Origin: Papiliotrema nemorosa
Taxonomy: Eukaryota > Basidiomycota > Tremellomycetes > Tremellales > Rhynchogastremaceae
Reading direction: 5' to 3'
NCBI GenBank assembly: GCA_032158125.1
Contig: JASKOT010000002.1
Location: 1,054,001 to 1,118,000 of the forward strand
Length of the DNA stretch: 64,000 nt
Part shown: positions 11,701 to 24,100 of the stretch, one piece after another
Position numbering within the stretch: the first letter of the stretch is position 1
Layout of the letters: each line of letters begins with the position of its first letter
Translations under genes and position numbers: made by a program
Notes under the pieces: generated by a model
The model's database searches: none
What the model saw: only the letters and a program-made list of their open reading frames with translations
What the model was told of the DNA's origin: nothing

Positions 11701-13659
11701 GGGACCTCCAACCTCTTCCCACGACATCACGCTAGTCCGCTGAGACGCTCCAGGAGGAGTGTATTCACCTTGAGAATCCATAGGCGAGTAGTGAGGTGAC
11801 GAAGCATCCTGGTAGACGTGAGGTATCGTAGCCGCAGGATTTATCATAGGACTGCGGATAAGCGGAGATTCCGCGAATGTGGGTTCTACAGTCAGCCTTG
11901 CCTCGAGCTGGAGCTCACGGTGCAGATCTCGAGCAGGGGTGCCCCAGTCACTGCTGTGATCCTCGACTTCTGATGGCCATTGCTCGCCCGACTTGCCGCT
12001 GCCTGGGGTAGGCATGTGACCGCCCATGACAAACATCATGGACCCGAGAGCATCTCTCGATGCAATCGAATCACCTGGTGAATGCCCTTGAATTGTGCTG
12101 TCTGTGGAAGTGGACGCGTGGGCGACGTGCCTTGACGGTGTCACAAAAGGTGGACGGGGTAGAGGCAGGGGTTGCTCCAAAGCCTGCTGGATACTCGGAC
12201 TCGATATCTCCTCCTCGTCATCACCGCCCGCTTCGGAGGCATTCGAGGCGTGGTCAACCTTTGGATTACCCTCGACAATGCCCATCTCCTTACGAGCAGT
12301 CCGGGAGGAAAGGCTTCTTCGGAGATTGTCATACTCGAACGCCTCGGATCGCATTGTGTTTCGCGATATGGGTCGGTCCGGGACGCCAAGTGTCGAATCG
12401 CTCATAGGATGCGAGAATTCTGTCATCGAGCGTTGGGTTGGTGATGCGGTCTCTGATGTGGGCAGTGTGTCCTGCGGGATTCCTCGTTCTTGCCCTTGAT
12501 GATACCCGTTGCTCATTTCGCCCGTATGATATCGTTCTTGGGCATTTTCCTGTCCGGGATAACGTTGTGAGGTTCCTTCATGATGTCCTTCGCCATATGA
12601 ATCTCGATGCGATCCATCGTGCTCCATGTCTGCCTCATCATTCTGCCCTGCGGTCGCTCGTTTCTCTTCCCACAACCGCCTCACTTCCTCCTCCTCTTGC
12701 CGTCGAGCCGCCTTTCTCTCTCCGAGCCTGGCTACCATCCGTCTTCCGACTGCGCTTCTTCTCTCCTCTCCCATATTTGATGATGAGACGGTGAAGCTTC
12801 TCTGTAGTCTCGGCCGACGTGAGGCTGTCTCTTCCACATTCGTGTCCTGGAGGACTTCCCGCTCAGGTTGATTGGCGCCCATCATCTTCGAAGGGTTGAG
12901 CGTACCAGCCCGCGTTAGCCCACCTTGAGACACATGCGGCTGTTGATCCTCGTCTGATGGGGTGTTCCTTCCTCCGGTCAACTTCGACATGGCATGCGCA
13001 CGGGCCATCGCAGAGTTTGATCGCTGCAATGTACGCAATTCCCCCAGACTCGGTAACGGTGATGGGGTGTTTCTGCCTCCTCCTGGATGTAACTGTTGAG
13101 AAAAAGGGGGAGGCTGTATACCGACAGGGGACAGAGAAGGAAGATATGAATGCGCGAGTTGCATGGCCGCCCAGTCGGGGGTATGTCCTGGTGAAGCGGC
13201 ATAGTAGGGGCTCGTAATCGGACTGAAGGCGCCCAAATGGGTTGGAGTGGGCATGTGATACGACGAAGCGGCAGAGGCGGATCTCTGCATGCTGAGGGCA
13301 GATGGAGGCGGTGAGGCGTATATTGCCGCATGGTCGAAGTGCTGCTGCACGGGACTGGGGGAGAGGACCTCTTGGATGTCGGAGGGAGATGGTGATGTGA
13401 CATGTTGAGCGATGGAGGGGTATGTCGGTGTTAGCGAGCTGGGTGCAGGACTGTGTTGCTCGAGAGATTGGGCGTCCGCATCCACCACTCGGGCGGGTTG
13501 AGCTCGCTGACCAGCTGGCGTTCGTGGGAGTGATGCGGCTCTTTTGAGCTTCGCGACTGCCGCTGATCTCACCTCTGCGGTGGTGGGAGGCACGATGGTT
13601 TGAATCGTCTCGCGCAAATCTTGATGGGAGGCGAGATCTCCAGTGGGAGAGCTGGACAT
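8749..13659 (-). CDS. Large PH-Sec7-PH protein, Arf guanine nucleotide exchange factor family, with degenerate Sec7 motifs
   Basis: Sec7 proteins load GTP onto Arf GTPases at membranes. Exons are 10546-13659, 9495-10501 and 8749-9454, with introns 10502-10545 and 9455-9494, giving about 1,600 residues. Residues 1 to about 1000 are Ser/Pro-rich and look disordered. Then comes TAKDRFLFLFNDILVITKP, the start of a PH-like fold. The Sec7 segment follows at about 9800-10330: IGVLLAGNDRLMRAFIDRFH, then DDALRMFLLAVRLPGD. A second PH-like region ends KRKYCFSVADASTRTKWGNM. The usual catalytic motif is FRLPGEAQKIDR, whose glutamate expels nucleotide. Here it reads VRLPGDPTAAET, with aspartate. The second motif, normally MLNTDLHNP, is replaced by FALPNHAITLD. 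Family membership is good but exchange activity is doubtful. The start is the first in-frame ATG at 13657-13659. The open frame extends 27 nt upstream without another ATG, so a 5' exon is possible. Confidence 0.85.
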
Positions 13660-14034
13660 GTCTGGCAGGGTGAGTTGGGTAGCCAAGAGATATTTCCACG
13701 TTGCACGAGGAGACGGGTGGCCTCGTTTCCCGTGGTGGTCGAGCTGTTGCGAAGTCCTCTACTGCATTTCAACTGGGTCTGTCGCCTGATTTTTATATCG
13801 CGATGATGTATGCGCAGGTCTACGAGCTCTCAAAGATGCCAGGATGATGCGAGGAGGTCGAGTAGCGACGATCACTGTGAACCTCGAGACGGGGGGGCTC
13901 AGGCACACTCACACGGGCCATTTTGATCCCGCTCACCTCCTTCGACGACGACGACGACGAGCAAGGCATCTTGGGTGACATTGAGCACCTATCACACCAC
14001 TGGAGGGCCAACCGGGGGACACATCACGCCGAGC
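13660..14034. other. Divergent intergenic region between the Sec7 gene and CFT2
   Basis: This 375-bp stretch separates two divergently transcribed genes and presumably holds both promoters. A GAC repeat (about 13941-13955, acgacgacgacgacga) sits near the CFT2 side. No conserved ORF and no clear TATA box were recognised. Confidence 0.5.
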
Positions 14035-17000
14035 ATGATCACCCTCACCCCGTTGTCATCCTCCGCAGCGTCGTCGTCTACGTCGGAGCCGGTGTGCTTC
14101 CTCTTGCAGCTGGACGAAGCGCGAATTCTGCTTGACCTGGGTCAGAGGGATTACCGAGCGAGTGCTCAGCAGACATCATGGGCGTATGAAGAGAAGATCA
14201 GAGAGTAGGGGTATACAAGCTTATCTGTGGGTCCTGACTGACGGCTAGGCTCGCTCCAACCCTGTCTCTGGTTTTGCTATCACATTCTCCCTCGAATTAC
14301 ATCTCATTATATCCCTACGCAAGGGCTCACTGGGGGCTGACATGCCCCGTCTACGCTACACAGCCCACTGTCGAGATGGGCCGAGTGGTATGTCTCGCCG
14401 AAGTGGAATCCTGGCGAGCAGAACATCCCGTCGAGATAGAGCCAGAGGACGTGACAGAGCAAATGGACGAAGAGGGGCAGCCAAAATTGGACAAGGGAAA
14501 ACGTCCCCTACGAGGGCCGTTCGTACCGACCGCAGAGGAAGTCCACGAGGCTTTCGATTGGGTCAAGGCGATCCGATATAACCAGCCTTTGCACCTTGGA
14601 GGTGAGTGTTATACATCTGCTTTGGCTGATCATAGGTGAACTATCGCATTTGCTATTGACGCCCTTCCCGTCTGGACATACGTTGGGTGGGACCCTTTTC
14701 AAGATACGTTCACCCACTTCGGGTACCGTGCTCTATGCTGTTGGCATCAATCACTCGGGGGAGAGACACCTTGATGGCATGGTAGGAGGTAAGTCGCCCA
14801 TCAAAGGCAGAATGTTGGTTGTTCTGACTTCACAGGGCAAGGGGGGCAGTCGGGATACGCAGAGGAGATCTTGCGGCCAGACCTGCTGATTGTTGAAGGA
14901 AGCAGAGCTCAGGTGGTCAATGCGAAGAGAAGGGACAGAGAAACCGCTCTGCTCGGTAAGCTGCAGTCCCCTCGCGGAGAGCACTCGCTAAAGGACAGAT
15001 CTAATCACCAATACACTCAATTCCACCCACTCCGTTCTCCTTCCCGTGGATCCGTCACCCCGTTTACTGGAGCTTCTGGTCCTCTTAGATCAACATTGGA
15101 CATTCAAGCTGCAACCTAATCCTCTCAATCCCTTACCCCCCTTGCAAATGTGGCCGTTTCCGCTATGTTTAGTGTCGAGAACTGCTCAGGATATGGTCAA
15201 CTTTGCCCGAAGTCTGATAGAATGGATGGGAGGTGTGGTTAGAGATAGTGGGGAAGATGAGGTTCTGGAAAGTCGAAAGAATCGTAGAGGGAAGAAGCAA
15301 CGCAAGACTGGGGGTGCCTTGGGTTCCGAATACGGAGCGCTGGATTTCAGGCAGGTCACTGTGGCCCCATTTAGCGTCGCCGCTTACAGGCAGGAACGTG
15401 CAATTCTTCACTTCGCCGACGGAACTAGCTCAGGTGCATCCGCTGAATCGGCCCAAAGTGATCTTGGCCATCCCTCCGTCACTCTCGCATGGACCATCCC
15501 GGTGGCTGTTCTCAACTCTGGCTAGCTCGGAAGGGAACGTTATCCTCTTGACGAACCGGGGCGAAGATTTCACACTGGCACGGGACCTGTATGATAGATG
15601 GGAGGCTCTGCAAGATCACAGCGCTCGTTGGGGTCGAGGCCGCATTGGGCATATGCAGGATCTCGAGGGTCAAATGCAGATCGAGGTATGCTGATTTATG
15701 ACTTTTGTTCACGCGCTGACAACGCTAGCTCAACTCAAAAGTGCCTCTCGTTGGCGAGGAGCTTGAGGCTCATCTGGAAGCGGAACGAATACAAAAGGAA
15801 AAAGAGCAAGCGCAACAAGCAGCTCTTGACCGATCGAGACGGATGCTGGAAGCCGATGACCTCGACACCGATTCTGAATCTGGCTCAGAAGCCGGGGACG
15901 ACGCTGCAGATGGCATAATTATCGCGCGAGCAGACCCTGATCCCGAAGAGCGACTGCAGATGAGTTTTGACATTTACGTCAAAGGTCAACAGACTCGAGT
16001 GGGACGTGGAGCAGCGGGAGAAATGGCGCGATTCAGAATGTTCCCGCAGGTGGAAAAGAGGGGAAGAAAGATCGATGAGTATGGTGAAGGGATCGATATT
16101 GGACAGTGGATCCGGCGGGGGAGAGAAATCGAGGAAGAGGGGGAGACGGAAGAGGTGCGAGCCAATAAGAAGAGGAAGCTAGAGGAAGATGAGAAGCAGG
16201 TAAGTTATGCGCGACTCCAGATTTGGGCACGATTGATATGGCAGAAAGCGGAGCCCGAGGTTCCGTCAAAGTTCATCAGCCAGGATGTGACCCTGGATCT
16301 GCGAGCGTCCGTCTTTTATGTTGACATGGATGGACTGCACGACGGTCAGGCTATCAAGACGATCATTTCAGATTTGCAACCTCGTAAAGTGGTCCGTGAC
16401 ATCTCTTGCTGCTTACGTGCGATACTGAGAGCTGCAGATTTTGGTCCGTTCGACAGAAGAGTCCACAACAGAGCTGTTATCCCACTTCAAGACCACGAAT
16501 GTGACGAAAGACATCTTTGCACCAGGCACAGAAGAGGAGATTAAAATTGGTGAACAAATTGCCAGTTACTCTATCATGCTGGGGGACAGCATCTCTTCCG
16601 GGCTGAATGCCAAGTGGTCCAAGGTCAGTCTTGATGTAGCAAATTGATCTGACAAGCAGTTTGAAGGGTATGAAGTGGCCATGGTCGATGGTCACATTGC
16701 GTTCTCAGCTGGATCGACTGTACCCGTTGTCGAGGGGTTGAACGTGATCTTGCCGCCGCGAGAGGTCAAGCCTGAAGCGGAACCGGACCAGCCTACGGCC
16801 GCCATCACCGAGATACCAGATGAGCCATCCGCAGAGGCAATGGATCAAGATGTAGTCGTCAAAGAGGAACCAGTCGAACCGGAACCACCCGTGACCCCAG
16901 TAGCACCCAAGCCAGCAAAAGCAGAGGTCAAGTCTTCTTTCCTCCCCGGGTCGCTATTTGTAGGAGATCTTCGACTGGCGAATCTGAAAGCAAGGCTATC

Positions 17001-17217
17001 AGCCCTCACTCCACCCATCGCGGCAGAATTCGCAGGGGAGGGTGTCTTGATCTGCGGACCTGGAGTCAACAAGGGTCCGTCGGCGAAAGGCGGTAGTGTG
17101 GTGGCGGTCAGAAAGTTGGGCGAGGGGCAAATAGTGCTGGAGGGAGGAATCGGCAGGACGTACGAGTCTGTCAGGAAGGAGCTTTACAAGGGCTTTGCTA
17201 GAGTTGTAGCTGCATGA
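14035..17217 (+). CDS. CFT2: Cleavage and polyadenylation factor subunit Cft2 (CPSF100)
   Basis: Cft2/CPSF100 is the non-catalytic metallo-beta-lactamase partner of the endonuclease Brr5/CPSF73 in pre-mRNA 3'-end processing. The start ATG at 14035 gives MITLTPLSSS, then VCFLLQLDEARILLDLGQRD, as in CPSF100. Downstream are SLVLLSHSPSNYISLYPYAR and CPVYATQPTVEMGRV, then a lengthy acidic insertion, LTPFPSGHTLGGTLFKI, VLYAVGINHSGERHLDG, ILRPDLLIVEGSRAQVV and LLELLVLLDQHWTFKLQ. The place of the zinc-binding HXHXDH signature is taken by SHSPSNY, so the metal site is lost, as is known for this subunit. The C-terminal part contains the beta-CASP and CPSF100 C-terminal regions and ends KELYKGFARVVAA. 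Several short introns are present. IPI1 starts 163 bp downstream on the same strand. Confidence 0.94.
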
Positions 17218-17380
17218 TGAATGCGAGGACGCCATCTGATTTAATCCATTGACAGATGGGTTCACGATGCTCATTGCGGTTCTCGTAAACGACCCTCCAC
17301 TTGCGAATGTTTGGAATTTTGGACAGCACAGTCACTTTCCCTCTGACCCTTGACCATCATTGTTAGTATCCCTCAACAGC

Positions 17381-19837
17381 ATGCCGAAAGCAGCGAAAAA
17401 GAAGGCAGAGAAGCATGCAGACTTCACAGTGAGCCGCAGATCATCTTTTGCCGAAATTGGGCTGACGAAATGTAGAAAGTCAAGTTGAAGCTTGGAAAGG
17501 GAAAGAAGGTTGCGTCAAACGCAACAGATACCTCTTTCAAAGCGAGATGCAAGTTGTTCCTGGAGCCATACAAATCTGGACTGACAAGTAGCTATCGCTC
17601 TTCCTGGACAGAGCAACCTTTCTCGAGCACTCACGTCGACCGAAGAGCCGACAACGAATGGAGGATTGACATTGGACGAGGTGGTTTTACGATTTCGACA
17701 TCCGAATGGGGGAGTCAGGAAGGAGTCCTTAGGCGGCGTCAAGGATATCTTGACTGTCGACCCGAGCAGAGAAGTGGGAAAAGTTGTCAGAGCTCTTGGC
17801 GGGCTGGTATCGGATGATGTGAGCTGCTCTCTTACCCATACGATTGGAGCTCATGTGTAGGACGCTGGGGTGCGGAAGAGCTTGTTGAGCTTTTTGTCTT
17901 GGTACATCGCTGCCATACCGGAGGTACGCCCCCCTCCTCCAACCTACCAGCGGTGTTGCTCACACTCCAGACTGTTCTGACTCCACATCTCCCTCTTCTG
18001 CTCCTTCAAACTTCCTCGGCGCTCTCGCATATCTTCCCAGAGATTCGTCTGGACGCTTGCAAACTCGTCGCTCTCCTCTTGGAGCATGTTCCAACCCATG
18101 TCGTAGGCTCGTGGCCCGCCTCCACTTCAACAGCATCCAGCTCGAAGAATACACTGGATGGCGGAAACATCATTTTGGAGGGTTTGAGACTGGCAGTCGG
18201 ACTAGGTGGAGAGAAGGGCGCAAGCTCGACCATGGGCAAGCTCGGCTCAACCGGGCGCTTGACAACCCTAAGCACCCTTTTGAGCTTTACCAAATGTGCT
18301 TTGGAGAAGGACATGGTGGATACAGATGGGATATTTGCAGATTGGGTGCCAGGGTCCGAAGGAAAGGGCAAGGGAAGGGCGGTCGACGTCTCATTGAATA
18401 CAGTCTGGCCGGAAGGTTGGCTAGTGGGACCGCCATCTTGGGGACTAGACAATGATGTTGGGACTTGGGACGTCTCGCGACTCAATGGAGCAGGTCTAGA
18501 GGATGAAGAGGGTCAAGGCGACGCGGTCGTTGTGAGTTTCATGACTTGCTGTCGAATTTCGGTTGACGATATAGGACCTGTACCTTCAATTGGCACCTCT
18601 CCTACAGTCCACCTTTTTAGAGTCCGCACCCACCGCTTTCTCCCCCTCGTCCGCGCCGCCTCATACCCTGGAGACGCCCACTCAATTGTGTCTCACGGCT
18701 GCGTCGTTGACATCGACCCTTTCGCGCCACATTTTCCGCTCGAAACCCCGATCAGAGGTTCGCATAGCCGTCTCAGACTTCCTTCATCGCATGTCGCCTT
18801 ACTTTCCATTCAAAGAACAATCCGGTCCTTCCCCGACTGGATTGACGCCATCGTTGGAGCTGGATATCATCTATGCTAATCTGGCATTACTCTTGGCTCC
18901 GTCAACGCCGGATCTCGTCTTGCCGAAGAATCTGAGAAAAGAGCTGGGCTGGCGCGAACGGATCAAGGCGGTCGAGGAAGCTTGGAAGGGTATGCGAAAG
19001 GTCTCAGAGTCGGCCAAAGACAAAAAATCGGAAGGATGGGCGCTTGACGAAGTCGCTGAATGGATCATCGACGTCCTAGTAAGCAGACTGCTGATATTGG
19101 AACCAACGAGCTGACGCCAGGCGCCAAAGAAGGATATTCTCGCTCCACCATTGACTCTGACCACATACACTGCCCTTTTACCCATCATATGGTCGCTCTT
19201 GGTCCAACCACCATCGGCTCCACCATCGGCAGACGACACATCCACCGTCGTCGGTACCGCGTTCTTCTCACATCTGCTGCGACAGGGCTCCTCCACTGCA
19301 ATCCGTGCGCACGGAGACCGATTCATCGTCGATCTGCTGGCAGTGCACGAGCAGCGTCACCCGAAATATCCATTTTTCATCCCGACGTCCTCTTCCCTTC
19401 GGTTACTGTTCACGCAGTGGGTGGAGAACGTGCCGAAGACTCTATGGGAGCTCGGTACAAAGGACGAAGTAGCGACGGGAGCGCTTCTGAGATTCCTGCT
19501 GGGAGTGGCATTAAGAGGGCCAGGCTCAGTTCAAGCTCCGTTCTCTTTGTACTCTAACATTGTATGTGCTCTGTCTTATGCTCAGCGGCGACTCATACTG
19601 TAGGACTTCCCTGGTGTAGCCAGCAAGATGGCACCTTTCTTCCACCTTGCCCATCCGTCAAAGGGCAATATCCCGGGACCCTGGACCCGACTTGCAAACC
19701 CCACGACCCGGAAGCTGGCGCTTGATGTCGCTCGCGTGTGGCTGGCATCTGATCGAGGTGCCCTTCAAACAGCAGTCCAGCTTGCGGTGAAAGCGCGTGG
19801 AGGTACTGAGGAAGCGTACTGGAATCGCGGGATTTAA
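17381..19837 (+). CDS. IPI1: Pre-rRNA processing factor Ipi1 (TEX10-like), Rix1 complex
   Basis: Ipi1 belongs to the Rix1-Ipi1-Ipi3 complex that matures 60S pre-ribosomes in the nucleus. The ATG at 17381 gives MPKAAKKKAEKHADFT. After an intron comes KVKLKLGKGKKVASNATDTS, and then FKARSIALPGQSNLSRAL. This block is the family signature. Reaching it requires a GC-AG intron at 17549-17591 (donor GCAAGT). Next come HEAT-like helices (VRKESLGGVKDIL, KVVRALGGLVSDD, ALSHIFPEIRLDACKLVALL), the usual Ipi1 N-terminal repeat domain. The rest of the protein is Leu/Ser-rich helical sequence interrupted by short introns, ending RGGTEEAYWNRGI. The internal exon junctions after about 18530 were followed only roughly. 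Confidence 0.88.
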
Positions 19838-20154
19838 ACGGGACGACAAATAGACATTCGCAAGCGGCAGGGTATCACTTTCTGGGATGTTTAGGGTCGT
19901 TGGAACGACTGTGACGCCCAAAGTACCACATGACATGTCGACCGCTGAGATTCCTCGCATCCCCGGCATCGAATGGAGAAATTCTCGCTGCAGAATGCTC
20001 GTTACACCAAGCCTACGAGTGGCGAGGCCACTTATCTACGCATGAGAATGCATATTTCCCCTGTTTCATTCCCACGTATAACCGTCTTCGCGTGTTCCTA
20101 CTCACAGTATGACGCTCTCGGACCTAACGACCTCGGCGTAGGACTGATAAATAC
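19838..20154. other. Convergent intergenic region, IPI1 / 99-residue gene
   Basis: This 317-bp stretch lies between two 3' ends. It presumably holds terminators, but I saw no recognisable conserved sequence in it. Confidence 0.4.
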
Positions 20155-20454
20155 CTACGTCTTGGTATCAGGAAAAGTCTCCAACACCTTTGAGCATTGA
20201 CTCGCAAAGTCATCCGCGCCAGTGAAGTCTGACTGTTCGAAAGCCGACTTGGCTTCTTCCAGAGCGCTTCGGGCCGCGGATATCTTCGATTTGTCCCTGG
20301 TTCGAGTGTGCGAAAGGATCCACTGAATAGCTTCTCTACGAGAGTCGGTTTGCTCGTTGTCCCATCCGTGCATGTGACAGGCCAATCGGTCAACGAGAGA
20401 GCTCAACGAGGCAGTTTGTGCCCCATTCAGAGACAAGACGGTTGATGATGGCAT
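20155..20454 (-). CDS. Unrecognised 99-residue protein
   Basis: A single uninterrupted reading frame starts with ATG at 20452-20454 (MPSSTVLSLNGAQ) and ends at 20155. The protein is mostly helical in appearance. It has VDRLACHMHGWDNEQ, REAIQWILSHTRTRDKS and a C-terminal heptad-like stretch AARSALEEAKSAFEQSDF. I recognise no domain, signal peptide or membrane segment. A TATA-like element lies about 107 bp upstream at 20561-20570, which supports expression on this strand. It could also be a chance ORF, but its length, composition and position behind a TATA-like box favour a gene. Confidence 0.55.
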   Translation of the reverse strand: MPSSTVLSLNGAQTASLSSLVDRLACHMHGWDNEQTDSRREAIQWILSHTRTRDKSKISAARSALEEAKSAFEQSDFTGADDFASQCSKVLETFPDTKT

Positions 20455-21122
20455 GATGGAGTCCTGTATGCCGTTGAGTTCTATTCAACTGGCCAAGGAA
20501 AATATGCGCAGGGGATCACGAGTATAAAGTGTGAATTGGCGATGTCATACCGAATTAAGAGTATATATATGTACGCTGTGCACAAGGGTCCCTTGATAGA
20601 AGCAAATTCAATGCTTTTGATTCGTTGTTTCTGATATTCTCGTGTCGCAGCGTTGCATCGAAGCTAATCAAATTGCAGCTGAAGGTGTCTCTACCCTGCA
20701 TAAGTCTTCTCCTTTATGCTCAGCTCCAATCACACATCACTGAGGGATGATAGTGACTGGACAGCATCATCAACGAGATGAAACGCAATCATGTAGCCCT
20801 TTGTACCACACGCCTCACTGACTGCACTTTGTAGCAAGAAGCAGTCGGAGTTCTCGAATATGGCATGAGACGATATCTTCATTATGGCCATGTTGATCTG
20901 GACGACGCGCCTCTCTTGCAGATCTGCATTGCATACTGACCTGCGGTGACCTCCAAATCGAGAGCGAGAGCGTTGCAGACAAAGAGATCACGAAGAGATC
21001 GTCTCGACTTGCACAAGTCGCATACCTCGGCGGATCCATGGCTGAATTTACCACCTACTGTAAAATACTGTGCCCAGCATTTACTCGGTTCTAATTATCT
21101 TCGGTATGACCCCCCTCTGACC
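20455..21122. other. Intergenic region upstream of the 99-residue gene and downstream of SKI3
   Basis: This 668-bp stretch is more AT-rich than its neighbours and has no convincing ORF. It contains the TATA-like run at 20561-20570. It presumably holds the 99-residue gene's promoter and the SKI3 3' UTR. Confidence 0.45.
20561..20570 (-). promoter_or_regulatory. TATA-like element
   Basis: The run GTATATATAT (ATATATATAC on the minus strand) lies about 107 bp upstream of the ATG of the 99-residue gene. The distance suits a fungal core promoter. Function is inferred only. Confidence 0.3.
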
Positions 21123-24100
21123 CTAGACCGAGAGCTCGTGGGCGACCTGTCGTCCCCACGCAACACCCTTCCAAGCCCTCTGGTCCCACGGCGACATCTT
21201 GACCGCAGCCGAAAGATCACTCATGGCAGCCTCATCGCCCGCCACCATCCTCGCCAACCCTCTCAACCTGATCATCTCGCTCTTGATCTCTGGCCCAACT
21301 TGCGATCCCAGCTCGAAGCTCAAAAGAGCGACCGCTTCTTCCGCCCGTTGAGTCGCAATGAGCAATTCGGCAAGACGATTTCGGGTCTTGATATCCGTCG
21401 GAACGAGGTTGAGAGCCGATTCAAGGACCTGGATAGCTTCTTCCGGTTTCTGGTTGACAAGCGCATGAGAAGAGAGGACGAGCGGGACGTGAGATTCCGG
21501 ATCTTCCCGCGCGATCTTGTCACCCGGAACTGTCTTGAGCTCGCTAATAGCAGCGTCGAGTAGATCTGCATCGCTGGACACCAAGGCCACAGCAGCAAGC
21601 GTGTTCACTACCTTGACTGGAGGCGAATCTTGCGAAAGGCTGAGCGTTAGTCAGTAGCCGCTTGATTTGCTCACCATTCCATGAGATGTGCCTTGGCAGC
21701 CTCTTTAGCCTCTTCACCTCCGAGACCCCATAATGTCCGCGCAAGCAAGACGGCAATGTCATTCCTCACAGAAGTGCTTGTTGAACCCTCGAGAGCAAAT
21801 TGGGACGCTTCGAGAGACTTGTCCACGTCTTCCAGCCAGAAATGAGCCAGAGCTTGACCCAAGAGGCTTTGCACCTTCAATCGTTGGGTGACCTCGTCTG
21901 CATCGTCCAATGGGCCAACCAGTTCCGACACACTGATGAATGCGTTCAGCGCTTGATCATAATCACCTGCCGCAAGTCGTACTCGTCCCAAGTTGACAAG
22001 AGCAATGCAATACGCTCTTTCGATCTCGGTAGATTCGGACGTTTCGAACTGTTCTTCCAAAAGGGTAGAGGCCTGATCGAGCGACACCATAGCTTCGTCG
22101 ATGAGGCCAAGTCGCTCGCATATGAGAGCGTACAAGTGCAACGCCGGTGCATCGCGGGGCTTGAGATGTGTATAGTGCCGCAAGGCGAATGCAGGGGCAT
22201 GAAGGATTGAGGGATCCGTAGTGGTGTTGACCAAAGGTAGGAAGGTAGATACAGCCTGCGCCAGGTCCGCCTCGAGCTACACGTAAGCTAGACCTCCTTG
22301 GAGGTATTCTACGCACCAGTGACCCCGCAGATAGAGTGACCGCATGTGCAAACAACGCTCGGGCATGATCCTTGTCGCCATTCTTCTCCGCCAACAATCC
22401 TTGACCGAGCCATGCTTTTGCACAATCCGGGTCGAGTGTTTGAGCTTTGAGAAAGCATTGTCCGGCAAGTTCCCCGTCATCTAGCTTGAGGTATAAGTAG
22501 CCAAGGTTGACCCAAACATCGGGGTCCTACAGGTCAACCTCGTCCTACATAATCAGTATAAATACTCTCACCTTTGAGTACAACTCGAGCGAGACCACAA
22601 AAGCGTGCTGAGCCACTTCTTGACCTCCTTCGGAGCATATCACACCCAGCGCGTTCCACAAGCGCTCATCTCCAGCATCTCGATCGAGCGCACCCCGGAT
22701 GGCCGCTATAGCTGCCTTTGTACAAGCCTTCTTCTCAACACCCTCTAATCGACCTGCAAGAGCATGTAGAGCGGAAGCTAAATCGTAAAGGGCGGGATCG
22801 GCTACACGTGTCTCGTTTTTGAGTAGATAGGCCCGATAGGCAAAGGCGAAAACACTTGCGCGCAAAGTGGTGTGAACGTCTACCGCCGCTTGGAGAAGGT
22901 TGGCCGCATGACCCAGACCATCGACCGCAGATCGTCGATCCGTGTCGTCGTCGACGAGGAGCTGTAGGAGTGGATTGATGAAGTCTGCAGATTGCTGTGC
23001 GTCTTGGATGTCCACTTCTTGCGAAGACAGCTCGAACGTGGCGTCTCCTACGATCTTCCAAGCCCAAGGCCGGTGTCCGACACCGAGATGCAGAACTTCA
23101 CCGGCGATCCTGATGACACCATGGAACGCAGCTCTTGCTCGATCTCGGAATCCACCAGCTAGGTTGTTCCGACCCTGACTGAGCATTGTGTCCGCCAGCT
23201 TGGCCATAATCCCAACTTGTTCACTTCCAGCTGCGTCCAAAACCTTCTGGAAAGTCTCGACAGCCAGGTCGTATGAGCCTAATTGGAGGTAAATCTCGCC
23301 GATATCGTATATCGCCATCCAATTGGTCGGGTCAAGTTCGAGAGCATGCTGCAAAGTCTTCAGTCCAGCGGTGTGTCGACCACTTCGGATGTAGCACTCG
23401 CCCAACTGGATCCATGTGGAGACATCCTCGGCATCCGCCCGAAGGGCGATTTGATATGCTTGAGCAGCTTTGGTATACTGCTTGTAATGCTGGTCATGAG
23501 CATGCGTGATCTAAACGGGGAAGTACACACCATCTCCGTTGAACCCAGCGCTTTCCATGCCCAGCCATTCTTCGGGGCGAAACGACCCTTTGCGTTCATC
23601 ACCTCTCCCCCGGCCACTCCTTCAACACCTCCTTCCCCTTCCATGACACGATTGGCGATACCCCGAACCAACGCCCATTCATCCTCGTCCGCGTAACCTT
23701 CAGCCAGTCTTCGCGCAGCGTCCGCCTCGGTTGCGTCCAGTTCGAAGGCCTTTTGGAAGCATTTTAACGCTCGGTCATTGTCCGGCTCGACAGCTTCCAG
23801 ATAGCACGTGCCGAGCGCAGAGTAAGCTGGAGCGAAGGAAGGGAGTGCTCTAATTGATGCCATGAACCAGTCTTCGGCGTGCTGCTTGCTTTCGGAGTCT
23901 GCCATCAGCGACGATTTCGAAAGTGCAACGCACCTCCAATGGACCATTCTGTCTTGCCCAAACGCCACCAAGCTCGCGCCCTTGCAAATGCTTCATCCTC
24001 TTTTCCTCCTTGTTCCCAACGACTATCCCTTACCTCGACAACTTCCTCCAGGATATCTCGTCCCTCTGCAAGTTTGCCCTCATTGACCCAACACCATCCG

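Noticed and set aside
12863..13699. 278-codon minus-strand frame overlapping the N-terminal part of the Sec7-domain gene
   Set aside because: The overlapping frame that continues into PH and Sec7 motifs is the real one. This frame is Arg/His-rich noise.
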